A stretch of DNA of 64,000 nucleotides from Sphaerolaimus hirsutus. Its lineage: Eukaryota; Nematoda; Chromadorea; Monhysterida; Sphaerolaimidae. Location of the stretch: positions 15,502,701 through 15,566,700 of the forward strand of contig OZ038450.1 of NCBI GenBank assembly GCA_964036195.1, read 5' to 3'. Position numbers and translations under genes: made by a program. The notes beneath the pieces are model-generated. The model did no database searches. It had not been told where the DNA came from and was given only the letters and a program-made list of their open reading frames with translations. The stretch's first letter is position 1. Each line of letters opens with the position of its first letter. Below are positions 47,201-57,400 of this stretch, piece by piece.

Positions 47201-50020
47201 ACAGGGTTTATACTGTCAACGTACATATTTAAGTCTATAGAGTTTTATACATGGCGGTTTTTGTTGCATTTTCGACGTCTGTACGTCACAGACAACAATT
47301 TAGTACTGGGATTTCAAAAACTTTCTGGCGAAATAAACACCCCCCCCCCGTTTAACCTCCCCTCAAAAATCTCACTCTGAAAAAATAAATTCCCTGGGGG
47401 TATTTCGAGGAAATACGATAATTGACATCATGGCAGAATAGTCTTTACCGTCATATAGATTCCATCTACCTAGAAGGTGTTTTAAGTGCGCCACGCGGCA
47501 TCACACTCGGCGCGGCATCATCGAAAAAACAACGATACTTTTGGAGAATACTAGACGATGCTGAAATCACGCCAAAAATATGTAAATATTACTAGTAGTG
47601 ACTTTCTAAGTCCATCGGTGTCCGTCGCCCTCCGTCCAATTACGCAAAGTTGCCACGTCGCAACCAACGATGGAAAAAACACAGAAATTGAACACAGAAA
47701 CTCATTGAGTTTCTGTGTTTTTGTTTTACACAGAAACACGGAAACTCATAAATTTTGAAAAACTCAAAACTCAAATGAGTTTTTTTTTGGAGAACACAGA
47801 AACACAGAAACACGGAAACACAGAAAAGTTTTTTGAGTTTTTGTGTGTTTTTTTCAGCGAAGCGGTTGAATGCACATTAATTCAGTTTAACTAAACAAGA
47901 TAAGATAAGCATGTATAGTACCTATGTAAATATGTACATAATGTATTCATATTTTGTAATGGTACAAAAAAGAAATTCAAGATGGCATGCACATCTTATC
48001 GTCGATTTGACAACTTAAGCTTCGACATTTAAGTATACCTTATTACCTCGAATTAACCCCCCTCAAAATGGACTGGTGAAATAATAAGCCCCTCCTGAAA
48101 ATACCCCCCCTTCGGGATGATGTACATCATGTATCCAATGTACATGATGTATTTATTACTGCTAATTTGCATCGCAGCTACACATAGACTGTACTAGGTT
48201 GTGTAGCAATCTACATGTTTATTTCAAATATATCCTTTTTGTACGCATTTATAACCTGTTTGGGTACATAAATGCCTACTATTTTCTATGATAATATGGT
48301 AGTTGCAGTTCAAATCAATTTTGTAGTCTTCCATACAGTGCACATCCATTGAAGAATTTTGGAGCACTGTGTAAATTGTCGTTTCTGGGCATTTTGTTGC
48401 TGGTGTTGTGATGTTGATGTCGTCATTGTGGACATTTTTCTGGACTTTTTTTGTCACTTGTATGAATACTCAAATGTTATATGGGGTTAAAACATGTGCA
48501 AAACCAATATTTTATAAGAAAACCACTGTTTCCAGATTGAAATGCTGTAAATCAAAATTTTTTGGGGAAAACTTGAATTTTTTGGAAAAACTCGAGTTTT
48601 TTTAGAAAAAAAACTCAAAAAACTCGAGTTTTTACAAAAAACACAGAAATAAAAACAGAGTTACTCAAGTTTTTTTTGAGAAAAAAACTCAAAACACAGG
48701 TATTCATTTTTGAAAAACTCAAAACACAGAAAGTGTTTTTTTTTGGAGAACTTACCCATCGTTGGTCGCAACCACATCGCAGAAGCGACTGCAAATCGAT
48801 CCGATCGGACCGCCGCCAGTTGCAGTTGCAGCAACAGCAGCGGCAACGGCAGCGACACGACGGTGCTGCAGCGGCCGAGCGACGCGAACGCACTGCGCGC
48901 GTCGCTGACCAGGTGCCAGTTCCGCAAAATGAGAAGTGAGAAGTGAAATGGCAAGTGAATTGGCAAGTGAAATGGCAAAAGCGAAGAAAAATTACTTTTT
49001 ATTTTTATTTTTTCACTTCGGCTTTGCCAATTCACTTGCCGTTTCACTTCGCCTTTGCCCTTTTACTTTGTCTGTGCCATTTCACTTCTCACTTCTCATT
49101 TTGCGGAACTGGCCCCAGCACGAACACCATGACCGAGAGCATGGACAGCGCGGACGCGCGCCGCTACGATGAGTACGCGGCTGCCGCCGCTGCAGTCGTG
49201 CCGTCGCTGCAGCGCGACCAGTCCGAACCTGATAGCAGCGGCGAGGGATTGGCCGACTTTGTGAACGCACTGAATGAATTGAAGGTGATTGAAAGTGAGC
49301 CCGTGTTACTGTGATTGTGCATGATACTGGGTATGCTTTGGTGGAAGGTATGACAAATGAAAAGTTTCATTTCAAAATGCCAACAAATTTTAAGTTTCCA
49401 AAGTGAGTTTTTAGTTGTTAAAACGTATTTACGTTTACTCGATAAATACGTATACTCACTTACTGCGTAAATACGTTTACGTTTCCCCCGGCAAAAATAA
49501 CGGTACTCACATACTCGCGTACTTTTTGAAAGTTGATACCTCGTTGATGTATTTCAGAGTAAAAATTGAAAAAACACCAATTTTACGTTATTTTTGTGAG
49601 AAATACTCACTTTTACGTTTTCTGTGAGAAAAAACGCCAATTTTTACGTTTTCCCTGGAAAAATACTCATTTTTTACGTTTTCTCTGGAAAAAAGTATTT
49701 TACTCATTTTTTAAGCAGTGTAAAAGTAAAAATAAAATACTTTACGTTTTCTGTACGCATGTGTGAGTAAAAAAAATACTTTACGTTTACGTTTACTTTT
49801 AAAAAAGTTCAGTACATTGAACAACTCTGCTGCAATGCATAAAATTCAGCACTGTGTAATCCAAAACAAAACACCTAGCAAAATCCGTAGTAGAATAGCA
49901 GCAAGAGTTTTAGCTGCACAAGTTGAGCATAATCCGAATAAAGATGGGGCAAAATCCAAATGGAAGCACCTTCCCCGCAATGAAATAAACACAACAGGGG
50001 TTCTGTTTTCTGTTGCCTAA
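44217..50020 (+). CDS. Gene A: unrecognised multi-exon gene with two transposon insertions inside coding sequence
   Basis: Predicted exons 44217-44382 (ATGTCGTTAGG start), 44992-45089, 46088-46333, 46876-47011, 47459-47581, 47611-48912 (interrupted), 49119-49284, 49850-50020 (TAA). Phases chain (1, 0, 0, 1, then 2, 0) except at 47581/47611, where phase 1 meets the frame that reads on as phase 0, across only 29 nt. The protein has ARFWLKMRPNQ, an IRIKLTEW...EIRVHVAPLG segment, a Thr/Ser-rich stretch, YLEGVLSAPRG...KKQRYFWRILDD, then a Ser/Asn-rich or Gln-rich part and an acidic Ala-rich region (YDEYAAAAAA). No family is recognised. A 1100-bp family J element splits exon 6 and element I separates exons 6 and 7. 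Either the gene is broken or both insertions are spliced out. Confidence 0.5.
45262..45390. repeat. Short tandem repeat, about 5 units
   Basis: Units of 25-29 bp containing GTTATATTTTGTTAACTGACA, imperfect, in gene A intron 2. Confidence 0.6.
45430..45995. mobile_element. Foldback element with TA target (gene A intron)
   Basis: CAGGGATGGGCATTTTCAG to CTGAAGATGCCCACCCCTG, TA on both sides. Inverted arms of about 180 bp, including GGTTGAGCTATCGC and AAGTTTGCAACCCAAACGG; the centre is unique. Confidence 0.8.
46385..46521. repeat. Family N element (gene A intron)
   Basis: GGGTTGGGAACCCG to AAATTCCCAACCCTA; CCCG-AACCCG units between. Confidence 0.55.
46584..46855. mobile_element. Family Z MITE (gene A intron)
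   Basis: ATACTTGACGGACCGCACGC to GCGGTCCGCCGAGTATACC, similar throughout to the 63415-63687 copy. Confidence 0.7.
47060..47420. mobile_element. Family P element, complete (gene A intron)
   Basis: TACCGTATTTCCTCGATATA to TTTCGAGGAAATACGATA. The internal blocks match those in the 14340-15165 cluster. No clear target duplication. Confidence 0.75.
47665..48764 (+). mobile_element. Family J hAT-like element inside gene A exon 6
   Basis: Exactly 1100 bp, CAACGATGG to CCATCGTTG, with perfect 8-bp duplications GTCGCAAC at 47657-47664 and 48765-48772. Removing the element and one duplication joins two open stretches in one frame. Both subterminal regions are AAACTCAAAACACAG-type repeats. It carries two segments related to family P/R material. 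Confidence 0.9.
48916..49112 (+). mobile_element. Element I (intron-like MITE) between gene A exons 6 and 7
   Basis: 197 bp with near-perfect inverted ends: CCAGTTCCGCAAAATGAGAA on the left, its inverse ending GCGGAACTGG on the right. Left arm rich in AAGTGAAATGGC units, right arm in GCCATTTCACTT, so it offers GTGA donors followed by a pyrimidine-rich tract. GT immediately precedes the left arm (CCAG|GTG) and CCCCAG|CACG follows the right, so 48913-49118 reads as a complete GT-AG intron with matching phase 2. Confidence 0.8.
49411..49832. mobile_element. Family L element (gene A last intron)
   Basis: AGTTGTTAAAACGTATTTACG to TTGAACAACTCTG, with TTTTACGTTTTCTGTGAGAAA units. Confidence 0.65.
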
Positions 50021-51611
50021 ATTCACTTTCTTTTGATCTCTAACTTATCCCATGTGCCACTATCTGAAAGAGATGATCCGCGACCTGTACGCATTTGCGT
50101 GCATAGTTTTGTGTGCAGGTGGATAACAGGTAAACCTGGGGTTCAGTGGGAATCTATGCCAATTGTCAGCTTTTGAAGGGACTGACTGGAATAGTGAGTT
50201 TTTGGCAGAATTGCAATTTCCTTTCAGCCGTTGTCAAAATAGTACTTCATTAGTAATTTGATTAAGCTTTGGGGTTTGGCACAGAAAACAAGCCTGCACT
50301 ATTTTTGTAGAGTAAAAACTGTAAAATTGGTAATACCTACACAATTTTTTACACTATATGTAGATAAATAGTAACATCATAATAATGACTGCACAATAAT
50401 AGACAAAGTGACTGTTTGGATTATGCCCAACCATTTGGTTTTCCCCCAACCGATTATGCTTAATTTCTACTTGGATCATGCCCAACCTCTGTTTGCATTA
50501 TGCTGCGGTGAGGGCACAAAAACTGTTTGGATTTGGCTCATTTTTGTTTAGATTATGCTATAAAAGTGTTTGGATTATGCCTGTTTGGATTATGTGCGCT
50601 TGGATTTTGGGTTTTCTCCATTTAAGGCAGACCCAACGGTGCACTCTTTTTGTGACAAAGCTTGCCCAAGATAAATACTTAGACATTTGTCTGCATTTCT
50701 TGCGTATTTTACAACATTTTCGGTTCATGTAATGGTGGTCAGTCAGTTTTGTCCAGCCGCAGCCAGATTTTTCATCATAAAATTGAAAGTGAAATAGCAT
50801 CCTAATGGTGCAAGGTACCGTGATCTTTATTTTCAGACTTATGTCTATATCCATATTTGAAATATTTAAAATAATTAAATACCTAGGTATAAACCGAGTC
50901 AAAACACTTCACTTAATTAACTAATTTACCGCTTCACTTATGAACTAGGTATCCTTTTTGGATCTGTGCACTTTTGAAATGCAATTCTGTACATATTTGT
51001 GTGTGAACTTTCGATGTAACAGTCCCGTTGCTCATGGTGGACATGTGAACTTTCCATTAAATATAGTGTTTTTTTTTAAATCAAAACCGTTAACATCTAA
51101 AATGCACTCTCGGGAATTTGGAACCATTTTTCACGCCAATTTTTTCGGAAATCACGCTAATTTTTTCTAAGATGTGTGTAAGTGTATGTGGTTGTCAAAT
51201 ACACGTTCAACTTGACTTGTCTGGATCTTGTTTATAAGCAATCTTGGAATAAATATCTTAAAATGGAAATGTTTTGTCGCTGCTCGACTCGAGGAGTTCT
51301 ATTTATTAAGCAAAATAAAATGCTCTGCAATTAATTGGCCATATTCCAACAACATTTTTGGATACAAGCAACCCTACACTATTGCAGATTTTGTGAACGA
51401 GGCCATAAAATTCTACTTTTACAACATTAAAATTTTAGTGAAGAATACACGAAAAAAGGGAATATAAGTAAAATTTGCAAATTGACTACAGAAGTCGCTA
51501 ACAATAATTTATTTCGAATAAACTATTGTATCCACAAAATCTATTTATCCCCACCGGGAAAAAATAAAAAAATCGAACAAAGCTGCTGGCGCTGTGCCAA
51601 CTGGCTGCACA
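50021..51611. other. Intergenic region between genes A and G
   Basis: AT-rich. 50400-50610 has about seven scattered degenerate GTTTGGATTATGCCC units. Frames at 51228-51467 and elsewhere lack splice signals or codon bias and were not called. Confidence 0.35.
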
Positions 51612-53148
51612 ATGGACTCACAAGAATACGACGCTATAGTCAGCTATCTGCGTACGGGCGTTCTCAGTTCTAAATTCGGATTCACGACGAAACATGACCG
51701 CCGGCGCGTCATGCGACATGCGCAGCGTTGCATATTGAAGGGTGGCGAGCTTTATTTTCCAAAAGTTGGTCGATTTGTGCGGCGTTTTTTGCATCGTTGT
51801 GATTATTTTTTGGCATTGACCGACTGATGTTTTGACAAAATTTAGTATGACGCATGCTTTCGAAATGTGGCGAACCCACGCTAATAGCGCGATAGGAGAC
51901 CTTTTATTCTTACCCCCAATGTCCCAAATTTGAAAAATATTTCAAACCCCAGGACAAAAACCGGATCCTGCCCATAATCCGAGCGGAGGACCGGGACTCC
52001 ACGATCTGGGACGCGCACACGAACGGGCGCGCAGACGAGCCGCACAGGGACTACGGACGGACGCTGGAGCACCTGGTGCCAGTTCCGCAAAATGAGAAGT
52101 GAGAAGTGAAATGGCAAAGGCGAAGTAAAAGCGCAAAGGCGAAATGAAATGGCAAGTGATATGGAAAGTGAAATTGCGTAAGCAAAAAGAAATGACTTTT
52201 TTTTTTTACTTCGCTTTTGCCAATTCACTTCGCCTTTGCGCTTTTACTTGGCCTTTGCCATTTCACTTATCATTTCTCATTTTGCGGAAATGGCCCCTTG
52301 TGAGCACGGTGTATTGGCGCTGCATGCCCATCGACGTGCACAGGGTGGTCAAGCGGTGCGACACGTGCATGCGCACCGGCGCCGCTTGTGATGAGCCCAA
52401 GGACTTGGATGTGTGTTTGGGGTGGAGGTTGGGTTTGGGGTGAATGCGGAAATATGTCTCTGATTTATGAGTACTGATGTGGTTAGGGAAGCTTGTTTTG
52501 GTGAAATTCGTGGATATAAGATCGTATTGCCTTTCTAAATTTGGGCTCGCGTCTAGTGATAAAAAACATGTTTTTTTTCAACGACCCCGGTTTTCAAAAA
52601 ACCACGTTTTTTGATAAAAACGTTTTTTATATGAATAAAACCGTTTTTTTCCTCCCAGAAATTGTTATAGATCAACATATAAAGGTATGTTAGACAACGG
52701 GCGTTTAAAAAACAACAACAACGTTTTTAATTGAAAAACCATTGAAAAAAACCTCAGCCATCCCTACCCTTGTCATATAAAATATGAGGATTTGGTTTTG
52801 GGGTTTCCCGAATCCCAGGATTATTCGGCCCATTTGATACGCTGCTAATTAAGTGTGTATTAAAAAATTGCTTAATTGATTACAATGTTATGGCCCTCTT
52901 TTTCTCAACTTTCGTGTTTTTTGCAGGCCGATTTGAGTGCCGAAGAGGATGTCGGAGAGGAACCTGCCGATTTGGATGAATCGCTTGAAGATTTTTCTGA
53001 CGAAAATGCGTTCAACTCTGTGGAAGGGTCACAAAAACAGGTTGATTGGATTGATTCGGAACCATGGGATGGCGACATGTGCTTTTATCAGCGTACGCAA
53101 TTTTTAAGAAACGTTCAAACGCAAATATATTCGCAAAAGTCGCCCTGA
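51612..53148 (+). CDS. Gene G: integrase-type H2C2 zinc-binding domain protein without catalytic core
   Basis: Exons 51612-51764, 51953-52075 continuing at 52300-52410 after element I, and 52927-53148 (TGA); about 202 residues once the element is excluded. Residues 8-50 form the helix/strand entry typical of retroelement integrase N-termini (IVSYLRTG, RRRVMRHAQ, LKGGELYFPK). Then DKNRILPIIRAEDR, H73 and H82, YGRTLEHLV, VYWRCMPIDVHRVVKRC, and C112-x2-C115: the HHCC zinc site. In retroelements this domain precedes the DDE core; here an acidic tail (EEDVGEEPADLDESLEDF) follows instead. This resembles domesticated Gypsy-integrase proteins, used as DNA- or RNA-binding modules. Exon 3 could alternatively end at 53040 and splice to 54413, fusing G with gene C in phase. 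Element I is inserted between residues L92 and V93. Confidence 0.7.
52079..52293 (+). mobile_element. Element I (intron-like MITE) inside the zinc-binding domain of gene G
   Basis: 215 bp, CCAGTTCCGCAAAATGAGAA to TTTGCGGAAATGG, same family as 48916-49112. Exact removal restores TLEHLVSTVYW across the site. A GT-AG intron from 52099 (AA|GTGAGAAGTG, in the left arm) to 52304 (TTGTGAG|CACGG) would also keep frame, adding VPVPQNEN. Either way the copy need not destroy the gene. Confidence 0.8.
52556..52767. repeat. Family O element (gene G intron)
   Basis: TAGTGATAAAAAACATG to GCCATCCCTA with AAAACCACGTTTTTTG and AAAACGTTTTTTA units. Confidence 0.5.
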
Positions 53149-53212
53149 AGTCTGTTCAGAACAAAATTTGAACAAACTTTTTTCAAATCGACCTCTGTTG
53201 TAGTGTAGTGCC

Positions 53213-54260
53213 TAGGGTGTCAAAAAAAATTTTTACGGTAAACGGAAAGGGTAAAATTTGAAAGCTGCCGGAAAACGGAAAGGGTAAAAAAATTTATCGG
53301 CTGGAAAACGGAAAGGGTAAAAATTTTCATCTGCTGGAAAACGGAAAGGGTAAAAAATTTTATCGACCGGAAAACGGAAAAATGAAATGCTGGAAAACAG
53401 AAAACGGAAAGCGAAATTTGTACGGAAACAGAAGTTAACAAAATTTTGCTAGAATTAATATCAGTTAACTTAGAATTACCTTCAACGGAAAAATTAACAT
53501 GAAACACTTGCATGCAGGTTTGCCTGTTTAGCTATGATTGTGGTAGCTGTATAGTTTTGAATTTTTAATTGTACCAGTGTACCTTTACTTGTACTGAGAA
53601 TCTGAACTGAACCAGCAAAAATCATTACAGAAGTATCAAAGCAACAATAATACTCTGAATTTAGCAAAATGGATCTGTGATGTAACATAACAGTAAATAG
53701 TATAAGAGTACATTCAGCAGACTGCAATGTATGCAACCAAAATGTCAGGCCTGAGTTGGATACAAGTGATGTTTCATGGAGATGGTATCGTTTTGGAGCA
53801 TTTTTCTTCTGAAAAATGCATGACATGCAGTCTGCAGAGTATATGAGACAATATAATGCCACAGTGCCACAAAATATCACTGCATCAAAATCAAATGGTG
53901 TGACAATAATCACTTTGAGGCAACAGTTGATGCAACATAATAAACTTCTCAGCTGTTTCAGCCTTCAAATTGCTACAAAGAAAGTGGGACTTAAAAATAC
54001 CAGTGGAAAAAGATAAAATATGGAGCAGAAAAATAATGGGAAGATGTCAGAAAACTGAAAATCTAGCCAGAAGACGAAAAAATGGTCCGGAAAAATGGAA
54101 ATGGATCTAGTCGGAAAACGGAAAAATGGTCCGGAAAAACGGAAAGGGTAAAAATGTTTAGCTTCCGGAAAACGGAAAATGTAAAAATTTTCAGCGGCTG
54201 GAAAATGGAAAACGGAAAGGGTAAAAATTTGCCTCCGGAAAACGGAAAGTTGACACCCTA
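53213..54260. mobile_element. Family K element with internal insertion
   Basis: TAGGGTGTCAAAAAAAATT to AAAGTTGACACCCTA; flanks GTAGTGCC and GTAGTGTC (7 of 8). GGAAAACGGAAAGGGTAAA units at both ends; the centre (about 53440-54040) is different and includes a diverged family Z-like pair (GCAGACTGCAATG, TGCAGTCTGCAGAG). Confidence 0.75.
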
Positions 54261-54412
54261 GTAGTGTCTTCCTTGGTATGATCAGTAATTACTGTGGCAC
54301 TACGATTTGTTGGTGGTTGAAAAATGGGCGGGCTATACTATAAATCTTGTTAAATATGTGTATTCTGTTTTGAAAATACCATTCTATATTGATGAGATTC
54401 ATTTAATTTTAG

Positions 54413-57400
54413 ATGGCTGACCAATCGATGGATAATACAGAGGATGCTAGCAACGCCCAGAACTCGGTATGGAGATGAATTTTTGGCATAATTTAAAATA
54501 AAATGGTCACTAAATTTGAAAATATCTGCAGACACCTGAATCGAGTCCAGGCGACCTATCCAAATTACAATATACAGATTTTGGGCCGGCTGATTTGAGC
54601 AAAAGGACAAGCAATGGCAATCCGATATTAACTTATCATAGCAGGTAAGCTGATTTGTCAAATGTATTTGGTTGCTTAATCTTTTTTCCTCTTAAATCTT
54701 AAACTTTTCTGCACAGAGTCCATCCCGGTGTAACGTTTACATACACACAATTCAAAAATCGACCGAACAGTAATTTCTTGTATTTTCGATGTTCCGGATG
54801 CCATTTGATGAATCAGTCTTTCCTTCCGAGGCTTGTATGTTTGGGTATTTTTGCACTTTCCTGTCGATTTAGAAAATGTATTTATTTCCATTCTACTCAC
54901 AGCAGCAAACTGGAGAATACAGTGAAAAACCCGTTCTGGTTGGTTCAATTTTTTGTTTTTAATATTCGATTTTAAATTATTTCAAATTACGGAGAAAACA
55001 AGATCAACAAACGTCTACATAAATATGTCAACACACAATTACCCCTAACATAGCTTTTTTTAATCATTAGCATCCTTCACCACAGAAAAGTTATGTAGCC
55101 ACTTTCAGGACTAAAATCAATCAACTATTTTATATTTAGATCATAACAACAACCTATTTTATCCCTCCCGCCCACCCCACACCGGGTCAGGCGTATTACA
55201 CATGTAGACTCATTATACCCGCACAGGGACGTATCCAGGATGTTTGAGCGGGGGGGGGGCTGCTTGTTTACGGAGCCCGGCGAACGGGGGGGGGGCTCAG
55301 CCCCCCCCCCTAAATTTTTACCTATAGGGCGACGGAGTGGCGCCAGGGCGCTGGCGACATTCGTAGGCTGTATGCGTAGGCGTAGGCGTAGGTAGGGTTC
55401 AAACGGGATCCCGATCCTGGATCCCGTGAAATTCCGGGATTTTGCAGTCCCGATCCCGATCCCGAAAATTTTCAAATCCCGATCCCGAGAAACTCCCAAG
55501 TCCGGGATCCCGATCCCGGAAAAATTAGTGAAATTATAAAAAGTGAAAAAATGACGTTTTTGCATGCAAAAATGTGAACGAAAACCCCCCAGTGCCCATT
55601 TTATGCCACTTTTCTGGCATCCAACAGTGTTTTGAGACCTTTATGAACAACTGTGGATGCCAGAACATTGGCTAAAATCTCTATCCCAAGACCCCAATCC
55701 CGATCCCGAAAAATGCCAATCCCGGCCAATCCCGATCCCGATCCCGAAATCTCAAAAAACCAATCCCGATCCCGAAAAGTCAATCCCGTTTGAACCCTAG
55801 GCGTAGACGACACAAACGCTGTATATGTATGTAAATATACATACAAATACAGCGAAAAACACACCGTTGAGTGAATTGATAACGATTTGCGGCGACTGGT
55901 GACAATGTAGTAATACCTTCTGTGTCTTTTGGAACAATGCGCGCTTGCGCGCAAAAATTTTTGCATTGGACCTTGCAAAATGGTACCGAAAGTCGCATTT
56001 TAGTGTGATTTTCAGGCCCACCCCGGGAACGGGGGGGGGGTGATGCAGCCCCCCCCCCGATTCCCCTGGATACGTCCTTGTACCCGCAGGGGTAAGAAAG
56101 GAGAGCGGGTGACCCCACCCCAAACCGCCCAGCTATCTATCCCTGAGGCAAATTTATTTGTCAACTTTCTCCTGCACACCCCCCCCCCCGCGAATTGCCT
56201 AGCTACCTAGCTATCTGGAGCGCTTTTGAGCAATTTTACCCTAATTTTCACCCAAAATCGCTAATTTTCATACTTCTTATAGATTTTCACCTTGAAAATC
56301 ATTGTGTGTTTTCTTGCCTATTTTCAGCATGCCGTGTATAACATGTGTTCCGTGTCAACATGGATGGGATGGGTTAACATGCGGAATAGAAATCTCCCCC
56401 TACCCTCCCAGGCGCGAGTGACCCGCCTCACCCGTCGTCTAGCATGCGACCCGGACTTACCGCTGCGGCCGCACGTGTGCCTGCTGACCACCGACGACGG
56501 GCGCGTGGTGCAGGCGGCCAGCGAGGAGGGCAAGCGCATGCGCCGCGCACTCAACAAGGAGGCCAAGGCCAGGCAGCTCACTTGGGGCAGTGATAGGGGC
56601 AGACACGAGGTCCTTGGGTGGGGTGGTTGAGGGGAGTTGGGAGTGGGTTACCGTATATCCTCGAATAAGACCCTGATGAGTTTTTGAGGGGGGTTATTCA
56701 AAGGGGTCCACACATTTACATTATGTATCTGTTGTCGCTGCCGTAGGCTAATATTCTTTTGTATTTTTTTGTTTCACACACTGCACTGCATTTACAGCCC
56801 AGGTGTAGCTGTATTTAGTCTGTCAGACTTCGTTGAGGGTTTTTTTATAAAGTCTTTACCCAAAGTCTTTTCCACCAGTCACACAGTAGGGTAGGGATGG
56901 CCGAAAAAGGTTTTTTTCAACGACAGGTATTTTAAAATAAAACCATTTTTTTTTGTTCTCTCAAAAGCTCCCAGATATGGTTATGAGTCAACATATACAG
57001 GTATATCAGACAGGTGACAGTACTTTGTGGTGTTATATTTAGCCATATAATGGCTGTGGAGCCATGGGATATCATTATAAGTGGTGATTTCTGTCAAAAA
57101 TATCCATTTTATGTCGACTTATTACATATATCGGCTAATATTGATCGATGATTGACAGGGCCGTATCCAGGGGGGGCGGGGGGGGCTGCAGCCCCCCCCC
57201 CCCTCCCGGGGCGAGACCAGAAAGTGACCATAAAATGCGACTTTTTCAACGTCAGCGTAAAAAATTTTGCGCGCAAGCGCGCATTCTTCATCAGATATAA
57301 GGTATAATCATCAGATTTGCTCCATGTGGCCGCAAATCATCAAAAATGTTGTGCTTTTTGCTGTTTTGTATGTATATTTACATACATATACAGCGTTCCA

